DNA of 64,000 nucleotides from Yoonia ponticola. GTDB taxonomy: Bacteria > Pseudomonadota > Alphaproteobacteria > Rhodobacterales > Rhodobacteraceae. Position 1 is the first letter of the stretch. Each line of letters opens with the position of its first letter. Location of the stretch: assembly GCF_014199395.1 (NCBI RefSeq), contig NZ_JACIJM010000006.1:124001-188000 (forward strand). The letters run 5' to 3'. Of the stretch, positions 37,376 to 45,180 are shown one piece after another. Made by a program: the position numbers and the translations under genes. The notes beneath the pieces are model-generated. The model saw only the letters and a list, made by a program, of their open reading frames with translations. It was not told the DNA's origin and did no database searches.

Positions 37376-38362
37376 TTAGCCCAGTGACAGGCTTGCCGCT
37401 GATTCAGGCAGTTCTTCGTCAAAGCAGCGCTGGTAGAATTCAGCGACTGTTTGGCGTTCCAGCTCGTCGCATTTGTTGAGGAATGACAGGCGGAAGGCAT
37501 AGCCCACGTCTTGGAAAATCCGTGCGTTTTCGGCCCATGCCAGCACGGTCCGTGGCGACATCACCGTGGACAGATCGCCGTTCATGAAGGCAGTCCGCGT
37601 CAGATCCGCAACAGTCACCATCTGGGAAATCGTCTTGCGACCAGCAGCGGTGTTAAAGTGCGGCGATTTGGACAGAACGATTGCTGTTTCGGCGTCGTGC
37701 GACAGATAGTTCAGGGTCGCGACGAGCGACCAGCGGTCCATCTGCGCTTGGTTAATCTGCTGGGTGCCGTGGTACAGGCCAGTGGTGTCGCCCAAACCAA
37801 CAGTGTTGGCTGTCGCGAACAGGCGGAACGACGGGTGCGGTGTGATGATTTTGTTCTGATCCATCAGCGTCAGTTTGCCGTCAGTTTCCAACACACGTTG
37901 GATCACAAACATCACGTCAGCGCGGCCCGCGTCATATTCATCAAACACAATCGCAACCGGATTGCGCAGCGCCCATGGCAGGATGCCTTCGTGGAATTCA
38001 GTGACCTGAACGCCGTCGCGCAGTTTGATCGCGTCTTTGCCGATCAGGTCGATCCGGCTGATGTGGCTATCAAGGTTAACACGCACGGCAGGCCAGTTCA
38101 GACGGGCCGCAACCTGTTCGATGTGCGTTGATTTACCTGTACCGTGATACCCTTGGATCATCACGCGGCGGTTGTAGCCGAAACCCGCGAGAATCGCCAA
38201 AGTCGTGTCAGGATCGAATTTGTAAGTGCTGTCGATTTCAGGCACGCGGTCAGTCTTCTCGGCAAAGCCTTTGACCTTCATGTCAGAATCAATGCCAAAC
38301 ACCTCGCGAACAGAAATATCTTCGGTTGGTTTTGCTGGGATATCCAAGTTGTCGTCGGCCAT
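37376..38362 (-). CDS. cobS: Cobaltochelatase subunit CobS
   Basis: AAA+ ATPase subunit of the aerobic cobaltochelatase. The 328-residue protein has the Walker [14 protein letters not shown] near residue 71 and Walker [11 protein letters not shown], then [12 protein letters not shown] (sensor 1 region). CobS and CobT form a MoxR-like chaperone ring that drives CobN. The strong terminator behind it means cobT needs another promoter. Confidence 0.95.
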   Translation of the reverse strand: MADDNLDIPAKPTEDISVREVFGIDSDMKVKGFAEKTDRVPEIDSTYKFDPDTTLAILAGFGYNRRVMIQGYHGTGKSTHIEQVAARLNWPAVRVNLDSHISRIDLIGKDAIKLRDGVQVTEFHEGILPWALRNPVAIVFDEYDAGRADVMFVIQRVLETDGKLTLMDQNKIITPHPSFRLFATANTVGLGDTTGLYHGTQQINQAQMDRWSLVATLNYLSHDAETAIVLSKSPHFNTAAGRKTISQMVTVADLTRTAFMNGDLSTVMSPRTVLAWAENARIFQDVGYAFRLSFLNKCDELERQTVAEFYQRCFDEELPESAASLSLG

Positions 38363-38570
38363 AGACTTCTGCTTTCCAAAATCGCGCTTTTATCCGTGTT
38401 TGGATGCAACATTCCGCGCACGGCTGCAAGGGGAACGGTCCCGACTTTGATCCAGTAAAAAATGCTGACCATTCTCGATAAATGCGATGGGTGCTGGTTT
38501 AGCGCATAGTTTTGCCACGATTAAGTCGCATTTGTGGGGTCTGAGGCAGTGACAGCCTTGGAGGATCCGA

Positions 38571-39056
38571 TTGGCCCGTCAGTCCATATTCCCCCAGATT
38601 AGTCGTGGGGAACGCAGTTTCATATGCGCGATGCTTGGCACCTCTGTTTTGGGGGCCATGCTCGCATGCGTGGCGGTCCTTAGCCTGTCTAACCGGACGG
38701 GCGGCACATCAATGGTGATCACTTATTGGACGTTGTTTTCAGGATGTATCGGCGGCGCTGCTGGGCTTTGGACCAGTTGCGAGCGCTGGTTTGGTCATGC
38801 AGGCGTTGGCGGTTGGTTGTCGGCGCTGTGCGGCACGCTGGTCGCAACTGGCGTTGGATCGGTGATCGGGGGCACGCTGATTTTGCCATTCTACGGCACG
38901 ATGTTTGCCCCGTTCCAGCTGGTGCTGATTATCGTTCAGGACCCGATTTTGGGGTTTATCTGGCTGGGAATGCTGCTGTGCTCGCATGTTTTGCTGAAGC
39001 AATGGCGCATCGAGCGTGACAGCATTTTTGCGACGGGCAGTTCCGCCGCATATTGA
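38571..39056 (+). CDS. Hypothetical integral membrane protein
   Basis: 161-residue protein with four hydrophobic segments (about 20-40, 49-66, 80-105, 113-138) and a charged C-terminal end; no family recognised. The start is a TTG at 38571 supported by a strong GGAGG 6-7 bp before it. It converges with the DnaJ-like gene, sharing the terminator region at 39091-39115. Confidence 0.75.
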   Translation: MARQSIFPQISRGERSFICAMLGTSVLGAMLACVAVLSLSNRTGGTSMVITYWTLFSGCIGGAAGLWTSCERWFGHAGVGGWLSALCGTLVATGVGSVIGGTLILPFYGTMFAPFQLVLIIVQDPILGFIWLGMLLCSHVLLKQWRIERDSIFATGSSAAY

Positions 39057-39090
39057 TCCGCAACGGTTTCACGCAAAACGCATTTCCTAC

Positions 39091-39115
39091 AAAAAAGGGC
39101 CGCATAACGCGGCCC
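39091..39115 (-). terminator. Terminator after the DnaJ-like gene
   Basis: GGGCCGC (39097-39103) pairs with GCGGCCC (39109-39115); on the minus strand six T residues follow. It lies 7 bp beyond the minus-strand gene's stop. Confidence 0.9.
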
Positions 39116-39121
39116 CATTGA

Positions 39122-39763
39122 TTAGTCTTTTTCGCGGAAGTGTTTGCTGGCCTTGATCTGATCCCAGGCCCACACAACTTCGGACAATTGTTCTTCTTGG
39201 CTGCGGTCCCCACCGTTCATGTCGGGGTGCAGAACCTTGATCAACACTTTGTATTGCTTGCGAATCTGCGGCTTGGACATCGTATCCTTCGCCTCAAGAA
39301 TCTCGATTGCACGACGTTCGGTCGGGGGCAAGCGGCGCGTATTGCCGGCCTTGGCGTTACGGCCGGGGTTCTGGGTGGCATTCTGGCCCAAGACCTGATG
39401 CGGATCATCAACGCCCAAGCGCGCCCAAGCCCGTTCTTCCTCGGACCGTTTGAACGGCTTTGTCGGACGTTCCCAGACCTTGTCTTTGGCTTGCTGCGCC
39501 ATCAGTTCGGCTTCTGATGTACCGTCAAAGAAATTCCACTTGAGGTTGTATTCACGCACGTGTGCCTGACAGAACCACAAATAATCATCCATCGTATCCG
39601 GCGATTTCGGCGCACGGAATTTTGCTTCTTCTTGGCAGCCATCATGCTCGCACACGCGTTGCGAGGTCTCTGATGCGCCTGACATGCCCCGTCGGCCGCG
39701 CGGATTTTTCTTCTTCGCGCTGGAGACGGACATATCAAAACCAAAGGGATCGTCTTTTTTCAC
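39122..39763 (-). CDS. DnaJ-domain protein
   Basis: 213-residue soluble protein with a C-terminal J-like domain (ILEAKDTMSKPQIRKQYKVL, then HPDMNGGD). The HPD motif that stimulates DnaK is present. The N-terminal half has a cysteine/histidine cluster (CEHDGCQEEA and WFCQAHVREYN) that may bind a metal. The start chosen is GTG 39763 because AAGGAG lies 10 bp before it and VKKDDPFGFDMS is a plausible N-terminus; the frame continues upstream without family character. The client is unknown. Confidence 0.88.
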   Translation of the reverse strand: MKKDDPFGFDMSVSSAKKKNPRGRRGMSGASETSQRVCEHDGCQEEAKFRAPKSPDTMDDYLWFCQAHVREYNLKWNFFDGTSEAELMAQQAKDKVWERPTKPFKRSEEERAWARLGVDDPHQVLGQNATQNPGRNAKAGNTRRLPPTERRAIEILEAKDTMSKPQIRKQYKVLIKVLHPDMNGGDRSQEEQLSEVVWAWDQIKASKHFREKD

Positions 39764-39841
39764 GTCACAGGACTCCTTGTCGACTCGAGGTGCAGACAAT
39801 AGACCTTTGAGTTCAAGATAGAAGAGGTTGAAGGTAAAATA

Positions 39842-40096
39842 ATGGGGCTTGAAGTCGAAATAGTTGAGGCGATCAAAACGAAACTCAAACCAGTTGATTT
39901 TCAGGTAATCAACGAAAGCCACCTGCACGCAGGGCATTCCGGCGATGACGGGTCCGGTGAAAGCCACTGGAAGATCGTGCTGGATGCCCCTGATTTAGCA
40001 GACAAATCACGGCTAGCGCGGCACCGCGCAGTGCACGCAGCATTAGGGCCCGACATCATCGGGCGTCTACACGCACTGGCGATAACGTTTCGTTAA
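39842..40096 (+). CDS. bolA: BolA-family protein
   Basis: 84-residue BolA-type protein; in other bacteria BolA works with monothiol glutaredoxins in Fe-S cluster handling and affects morphology. The core NESHLHAGHSG (with histidines that can coordinate a cluster) and the ending HALAITFR are typical. It is divergent from the DnaJ-like gene, with 78 bp between the starts. Confidence 0.9.
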   Translation: MGLEVEIVEAIKTKLKPVDFQVINESHLHAGHSGDDGSGESHWKIVLDAPDLADKSRLARHRAVHAALGPDIIGRLHALAITFR

Positions 40097-40101
40097 TCAG
40101 T

Positions 40102-40551
40102 CTACTTTAATGTAGGCTCTGTCCGGCCATGTGGTGAGGGTGTGTTCACCCGCATCATGTGATCGGGCTTTGGCATTGGTGCTGCAGGCGGTGGTGCGAC
40201 GGGTGCAACAGCGGGGGCGTGTGCGGCCACAGGCATTGGTGCGACGGGCGTCGGTGCAATCGGCGTTTCCATGACTGGGGCGGCGGTTGTATGCTCTGGC
40301 GCGGCGACAGGCGATGTTGTCACGACCTGTTTGCGGAACACCATCATGTTCTGGAACACGGTTGTGCGTCCGGTAAATCCGGTGCGTTCCTCTGAAGGCA
40401 GTGTGTCGGTGCGAACATATTCCCAGCCGTCAGCGCCATATTCGTTCATGATGCTTTGCAGCGCATGGGCAAAACGGTCTTCGGCGGTTTTCACCCCCTT
40501 CGCCTTGATCCCTTTTTTTGGTGCAGGCACCACAGCGTATTCATATGACAT
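40102..40551 (-). CDS. DUF4177-type protein with Ala/Pro-rich tail
   Basis: 149 residues. Positions 1-75 (MSYEYAVVPAPKKGIK, YGADGWEYV, VFQNMMVFRK) match the DUF4177 style of small beta-rich proteins. The rest is a low-complexity Ala/Pro/Val tail of about 70 residues. Function unknown. The stop lies 5 bp from the convergent bolA stop. Confidence 0.75.
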   Translation of the reverse strand: MSYEYAVVPAPKKGIKAKGVKTAEDRFAHALQSIMNEYGADGWEYVRTDTLPSEERTGFTGRTTVFQNMMVFRKQVVTTSPVAAPEHTTAAPVMETPIAPTPVAPMPVAAHAPAVAPVAPPPAAPMPKPDHMMRVNTPSPHGRTEPTLK

Positions 40552-40664
40552 TAACCGACCTCTGATGTGTTTGTGGCCCTATAGCAGTGGCGATGCGAAC
40601 CGCCAAGGGGACCGCAGGGCATCGGCGCCATCGTGCCCCAGATGCCGTGACGGAAGATCGCGTT

Positions 40665-40985
40665 TTAGGTAAATATACGGATAATCGCCGAGCCAAGCAG
40701 CAGAAAATAGCCAATGCGCAGGCAAATGTCGTCAATCAGACGCCAGTTCGAGACGCGGGTTTCAGCATTTTGCCGCAGTTCTTTGGCAATATCGCTCAGC
40801 GCGCTTTGCCGACCGTCGTGCGATTGGCGCTGCGTGATGCCTTCGATCCGCGACAGGGTTTTCTTGCGCAGATTCATTGAAAACGTCGGGACTGCCAGAA
40901 TGGCGATTCCGAGGGTCGATGCGATATTCAGGCATCGCGCGAGTGTGAAAAAGGTGTCGGCGGTCTCGTTCAAATCAAGACGCAA
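40665..40985 (-). CDS. Hypothetical protein with one or two membrane segments
   Basis: 106-residue protein from TTG 40985 with hydrophobic segments at about 13-33 and 86-104 around a charged, helical middle (RKKTLSRIEGITQRQSHDGR). Its start overlaps the end of the HTH gene by 16 bp, so it is the third gene of a small cassette. No family recognised; the start is uncertain. Confidence 0.6.
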   Translation of the reverse strand: MRLDLNETADTFFTLARCLNIASTLGIAILAVPTFSMNLRKKTLSRIEGITQRQSHDGRQSALSDIAKELRQNAETRVSNWRLIDDICLRIGYFLLLGSAIIRIFT

Positions 40986-41281
40986 AGTTCGTCGTCAGGC
41001 CGATCTGCTGCGTCGTAAGGGGTGATTTTCACCCGTTTGCCGCAAGCATGAAAGTACCGTGACCAGGATTCGACCTCTGGCAATGCGCCTGTTGCCGCTT
41101 CCATTTTCGAGATGTGGGATTGCGATAATCCCGACCGCGCAGCCAGTTCGATCTGGGTTAATCCGGCCTGTTTGCGCAGTGACCGGAACAATAACGCGAG
41201 TTCACGTTTGGTGTCGTTCCGGCTGTAAGACGTTGCCAGATCAGGGTTTTCTGCGAGAAGAATGTCTTTGAGGACGGTCAT
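40970..41281 (-). CDS. XRE-family HTH regulator (antitoxin-like)
   Basis: 103-residue protein with a Cro/C1-type helix-turn-helix (RKQAGLTQIELAARSGLSQS then HISKMEAATG, about residues 36-64). The N-terminal extension and compact size resemble HigA-type antitoxins and other autoregulators. ATG 41281 is chosen; the frame runs upstream over the neighbouring gene. It starts one base after the end of the upstream gene, so the two are coupled. Confidence 0.8.
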   Translation of the reverse strand: MTVLKDILLAENPDLATSYSRNDTKRELALLFRSLRKQAGLTQIELAARSGLSQSHISKMEAATGALPEVESWSRYFHACGKRVKITPYDAADRPDDELCVLI

Positions 41282-41282
41282 G

Positions 41283-41660
41283 TCATGTCTCCCGAGTTGG
41301 ATTAACAAGCTTGCGGTGACGGATCGTGAGGCGCATCGCATTGTTGCATTTACCGGTGGTCGTAATCGCCCCATGCAGCATCACAGGGGGCGGGGTGGCA
41401 GATTTCAGGTCGCTGGACACCACCAGCGCGAAACCCCGACAGGACGGGATCGTAATCGCGAAAACTTCATATCTGTCGGCCACAAGACCGCACCGTTCGC
41501 TAAGGTAGGGGTCATTGAAACCCAACTCCTCTTCCAGCATCAGAACGTTCTCTTTACAGGTGTCAGAGAGCCGCCGGATACTATCTATTAACTCAGTTTC
41601 AAAACCCGGTGGGGCGATGACGAGTCTGTCCTTATGCTTTCGATATATATCTGGGTGCAT
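41283..41660 (-). CDS. Uncharacterised partner of the HTH regulator
   Basis: No family recognised. The full frame gives 125 residues from ATG 41660, but a promoter-like TTGACT-17 bp-TATATC spans 41642-41670, which would place transcription start inside this frame. The start could then be ATG 41540 (85 residues, MLEEELGFNDPYLSERCG). It ends one base before the HTH gene. The position is that of a toxin in a HigBA-like pair, but no RelE/HigB signature is visible. Confidence 0.5.
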   Translation of the reverse strand: MHPDIYRKHKDRLVIAPPGFETELIDSIRRLSDTCKENVLMLEEELGFNDPYLSERCGLVADRYEVFAITIPSCRGFALVVSSDLKSATPPPVMLHGAITTTGKCNNAMRLTIRHRKLVNPTRET

Positions 41661-41670
41661 ATGAAGTCAA
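41642..41670 (-). promoter_or_regulatory. Promoter candidate for the HTH cassette
   Basis: On the minus strand TTGACT (41665-41670) and TATATC (41642-41647) are separated by exactly 17 bp. AT-rich ATATAT tracts flank both elements and could serve as the regulator's operator. Confidence 0.5.
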
Positions 41671-41707
41671 GTATATATTGCGGGCCGGCTGGCGGGCACG
41701 AGGCCCG

Positions 41708-43219
41708 TCACAGCCCCAATTTCGCGGCAACCAGCTTGTTCACTGCCGCCGGATTCGCCTTGCCGCCCGTCGCTTTCATAACCTGTCCCACGAAGAAACC
41801 GATCAGTTTCGGGTTCACCTTGGCCTTTTCGACCTGCGCGGGGTTGGCGGCGATGATCTCGTCCACCGCGGCCTCGATGGCACCTGTGTCGGTGACCTGC
41901 TCCATGCCTTCGGTCGCGACAATTTCCTCGGGATCGCGGTCTGAGGTGTAGGCGATTTCAAAGACATCCTTGGCAATCTTGCCGCTGATTTTGTCGGATT
42001 TGATCAAGCCGACGATCTGGCCCAAACGCGCCGCTGAAATCGGGCTATCAGTCACGTCTTTGTCGTCTTTCTTAAGACGTCCGAACAATTCGTTAATAAC
42101 CCAGTTCGCGGCCAATTTACCGTCGCGGCCTTCGGCCACAGCCTCAAAGAACGCGGCATTATCGACGTCAGCAGTCAGCACAGAGGCGTCATATTCGGAC
42201 AGGCCAAAGTCAGCCATGAAACGGGTCTTCTTGGCGTCTGGCAGTTCTGGCAATTTCGAGGCTAGATCATCCACCCAATCCTGTTCAATCACCAACGGCA
42301 GCAAGTCTGGATCAGGGAAGTAACGGTAATCATGCGCTTCTTCCTTCGACCGCATCGACCGCGTTTCGTTCTTGTCCGGATCGTACAGACGTGTTTCCTG
42401 AACAACCTCTTTGCCGTCCTCGACCAGCGCAATCTGACGCCGCGCTTCGACGTCAATCGCAGCTTGGATGAACCGCATCGAGTTCATGTTCTTGATCTCG
42501 CAACGGGTGCCGAGATGGGAAAAGTCCTGTGTTTCCTGATACTTCTCGTATTGACCCGGGCGACAGATCGACACGTTCACGTCAGCCCGCAGGTTGCCGT
42601 TTTGCATGTTGCCGTCGCATGTGCCGAGGTAGCGCAGGATTTGACGCAGCTTAGACACATAGGCGGCGGCCTCTTCGGGGCCACGAATATCGGGGCGCGA
42701 TACGATTTCCATCAGCGCCACACCAGTGCGGTTCAGGTCCACAAAGGACATGTTCGGGTCCATGTCATGGACGGACTTCCCAGCGTCTTGTTCAAGGTGA
42801 ATACGCTCGATCCGCACGTTACGGGCAACACCATTGCCAAGCTCGACCAGCACCTCGCCTTCGCCGACAATCGGGTGGTAAAGTTGCGAGATCTGATAAC
42901 CCTGCGGCAAGTCAGGGTAGAAATAGTTTTTGCGGTCAAATGCAGAGAACAAATTGATCTCGGCCTTCAGCCCCAGACCCGTGCGGACCGCCTGTGCGAC
43001 GCATTCTTCGTTAATGACCGGTAGCATGCCGGGCATGCCCGCATCCACAAACGCCACGTTGCTGTTTGGCTCTGCACCGAACAAGGTCGAGGCGCCTGAA
43101 AACAGCTTGGCCTTGGTCGCGACCTGCGCGTGGACCTCTAACCCGATGACAAGTTCCCAGTCATGTTTCGCACCAGCGATCACTTTGGGGGCAGGGGTCG
43201 TATAAGTCAGGTCCAACAT
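41708..43219 (-). CDS. gatB: Asp-tRNA(Asn)/Glu-tRNA(Gln) amidotransferase subunit B
   Basis: Subunit of GatCAB, which converts misacylated Glu-tRNA(Gln) or Asp-tRNA(Asn) to the amidated form. The 503-residue protein has the kinase-like cradle motifs [42 protein letters not shown] and YRYFPDPDL, and the C-terminal YqeY-like tail. Length and motifs are normal. gatA and gatC are not in the window. Confidence 0.96.
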   Translation of the reverse strand: MLDLTYTTPAPKVIAGAKHDWELVIGLEVHAQVATKAKLFSGASTLFGAEPNSNVAFVDAGMPGMLPVINEECVAQAVRTGLGLKAEINLFSAFDRKNYFYPDLPQGYQISQLYHPIVGEGEVLVELGNGVARNVRIERIHLEQDAGKSVHDMDPNMSFVDLNRTGVALMEIVSRPDIRGPEEAAAYVSKLRQILRYLGTCDGNMQNGNLRADVNVSICRPGQYEKYQETQDFSHLGTRCEIKNMNSMRFIQAAIDVEARRQIALVEDGKEVVQETRLYDPDKNETRSMRSKEEAHDYRYFPDPDLLPLVIEQDWVDDLASKLPELPDAKKTRFMADFGLSEYDASVLTADVDNAAFFEAVAEGRDGKLAANWVINELFGRLKKDDKDVTDSPISAARLGQIVGLIKSDKISGKIAKDVFEIAYTSDRDPEEIVATEGMEQVTDTGAIEAAVDEIIAANPAQVEKAKVNPKLIGFFVGQVMKATGGKANPAAVNKLVAAKLGL

Positions 43220-43349
43220 GGGGTCTCTCCGTCAGGGTCTATGCGCGTTCTAAGTCAGGGGGCAGTCAGGGACAAGAGCGGGCGCACATTCGCGTAGCTT
43301 TGTAAAAGGCACTTGCCAAGATACGGCTTGGCGGGGCAAATTTTGGCGC

Positions 43350-44177
43350 ATGATGAAAGCCACGACAATTCTGGGGGGAATTCTGGCGATATGTGTGGGG
43401 GCCGCTGCGGTGGCCGAAACGCCTGTCAGGCCGACTTCCCGCGACGATGTAGCCACAATGCAGGCAGAGGCCGCGACTATGCGCCTCGCCGGGTTTCGTG
43501 TCCGCGAGCGCCCCGACTACATGATCCGGTATCCGGCTCTAGTGGAATCGGGTGATCCGTCTGTGCGTCCCGTGGCGCGTTCGCGATTTTTACCAAACAC
43601 CCGTTGGGACCACAAAGCAGGATCCGATCTATGGACACGTGCGGCGATGACAGCCGTGAGCGGTCATGGCGAAGGCCTCGATTCGCTTGTGCCGCGTGAC
43701 ATCGACAAGTGGTGTCCCGCCTACGAAGACAACGGCCCCGCAAAAAGACAGGCGTTCTGGGTTGGCGTCATGTCCGCACTCGCCAAACACGAAAGCACCT
43801 ATAATCCGCGTGCGGTCGGCGGCGGTGATCGGTGGTACGGTTTGCTGCAAATTTACCCAGACACGGCGCGGCGCTACGGCTGTTTTGCGCGGACTGGCGA
43901 AGCACTTAAAGACCCCGAAGACAACCTGTCCTGTGCCGCCCGGATCATGAACGTGACAGTCGCCCGCGATAATGCAATCGCATTGCGCGACGGACGGTGG
44001 CGTGGGATCGCAGCCGATTGGGGGCCGATGTCGAACCGTGCCAAAACGTCAGAAATGATCGCATGGATCAACCGCCAAAGCTATTGCCAGCCAACGGTTA
44101 ACATCCGCCCGCAATCCCGTCCCGAAACAAATTTGCTGGCCACGGTGTCAACAATGACGGTCCCAACGGCAGATTGA
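43350..44177 (+). CDS. Lytic transglycosylase (SLT family)
   Basis: Exported muramidase-type enzyme that cleaves peptidoglycan with anhydro-product formation. The 275-residue protein has a signal peptide (residues 1-22, ending AAAVAE). The catalytic glutamate E148 lies in ALAKHESTYNPRAV, followed by WYGLLQIYPDTARRYGC and the AARIMNVTVARD helix. It is divergent from gatB and followed by a REP-like repeat. Confidence 0.88.
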   Translation: MMKATTILGGILAICVGAAAVAETPVRPTSRDDVATMQAEAATMRLAGFRVRERPDYMIRYPALVESGDPSVRPVARSRFLPNTRWDHKAGSDLWTRAAMTAVSGHGEGLDSLVPRDIDKWCPAYEDNGPAKRQAFWVGVMSALAKHESTYNPRAVGGGDRWYGLLQIYPDTARRYGCFARTGEALKDPEDNLSCAARIMNVTVARDNAIALRDGRWRGIAADWGPMSNRAKTSEMIAWINRQSYCQPTVNIRPQSRPETNLLATVSTMTVPTAD

Positions 44178-44191
44178 ATCGCAACACTCGG

Positions 44192-44226
44192 GCTTCTTTG
44201 ACTTCTTCCAAATCCCCGCCGGAGGC
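44192..44226 (+). repeat. REP-like intergenic repeat, copy D
   Basis: GCTTCTTTGACTTCTTCCAA then ATCCCCGCCGGAGGC; about 30 of 35 positions match copy B at 32568. It lies 14 bp after the transglycosylase stop. Confidence 0.6.
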
Positions 44227-44257
44227 TCCCGCACTCTCACTGCACGCGACGGTGATG

Positions 44258-45121
44258 TTATCCCAGCCGTGGCAAAAGTGGCCGTGATACCGCCCGCATA
44301 TCAATCTCGGGCCTTTGCGTTTCACCTAGTAACAGCGTCGCCTCGCGCAAAATCACGATCCCGTCTTCTGCTGACTTCGGCAGATCGCGCCCTGCAATAT
44401 GAGGTCCGACGGTGATTTGAAACGGCTGTCGATCTTTGTTCAGGGTCTCGTGGAACAGTGTGATGTCGCGTAGCGTCGGGTGAATCTTATCGAAAAGATA
44501 AAACAGGGCAGAGTTCCGCGCACGGATATTAACCGGAATTACCGGTAGATCGAATTTACGGGCAAGCATTGCGGCGGACGCCATCCAAGGCCGTTCCCAC
44601 AACCGCAAGCCACGACGTTTCGCCAATCTACCAGAGGGGAAAATGACGCCCAAGCGGCCCTCGTCCGTCGCTTTGCGCACAAATTGCATGGTCTCGCGCG
44701 CCGACTCTCGGCTGCGCTTTTCAGGCCGCCATTCCACGGGGCAAATCATATCTGACATCTGCGGCAAAATCCGTAGAATGTCTTTGTCTGCAAAGAAGTA
44801 GGCGTCCGGACGCCGCTGCGCTATCACGTGGTTCAGGATAATTCCGTCCGCGATCCCTGTCGGGTGGTTTGCGACGATCAAGGCGGGATCGTCGGTTGGC
44901 AGGTGCCCTAGGCCTGCGACCTCGACATGCTGTGCAAGGCGTCGGCCCATTGCCGTCATGATCTCGCGCGAGGTCGCATGCTGCATCGTTTCGGCCAGTG
45001 CCACCGTCTTTTCGTAGCTCAAAGCGTGGTCGAGGGTGCGTTGCGCAACGCGCGTCAGGGCCGTCTGGTTGGTTAACCATGGCGCGCGTTCATGAATCAG
45101 CGGATCAATACGGTGTCTCAT
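44258..45121 (-). CDS. PlsC-type glycerophospholipid acyltransferase
   Basis: Membrane-associated acyltransferase of the lysophospholipid family (287 residues). The catalytic HX4D box is present as ANHPTGIADG, and the acyl-acceptor region as VIFPSGRLAKRRG. ATG 45121 is chosen; TTG 45142 is an alternative, and neither has a good ribosome site. The acceptor (lysophosphatidate or a lyso-ornithine lipid) cannot be decided. It lies next to pepN without an obvious link. Confidence 0.82.
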   Translation of the reverse strand: MRHRIDPLIHERAPWLTNQTALTRVAQRTLDHALSYEKTVALAETMQHATSREIMTAMGRRLAQHVEVAGLGHLPTDDPALIVANHPTGIADGIILNHVIAQRRPDAYFFADKDILRILPQMSDMICPVEWRPEKRSRESARETMQFVRKATDEGRLGVIFPSGRLAKRRGLRLWERPWMASAAMLARKFDLPVIPVNIRARNSALFYLFDKIHPTLRDITLFHETLNKDRQPFQITVGPHIAGRDLPKSAEDGIVILREATLLLGETQRPEIDMRAVSRPLLPRLG

Positions 45122-45180
45122 GTCATTATAGATGTGATGCAACCGTAACGTTTAAATGACATCACGCGATTTGATGGCGA

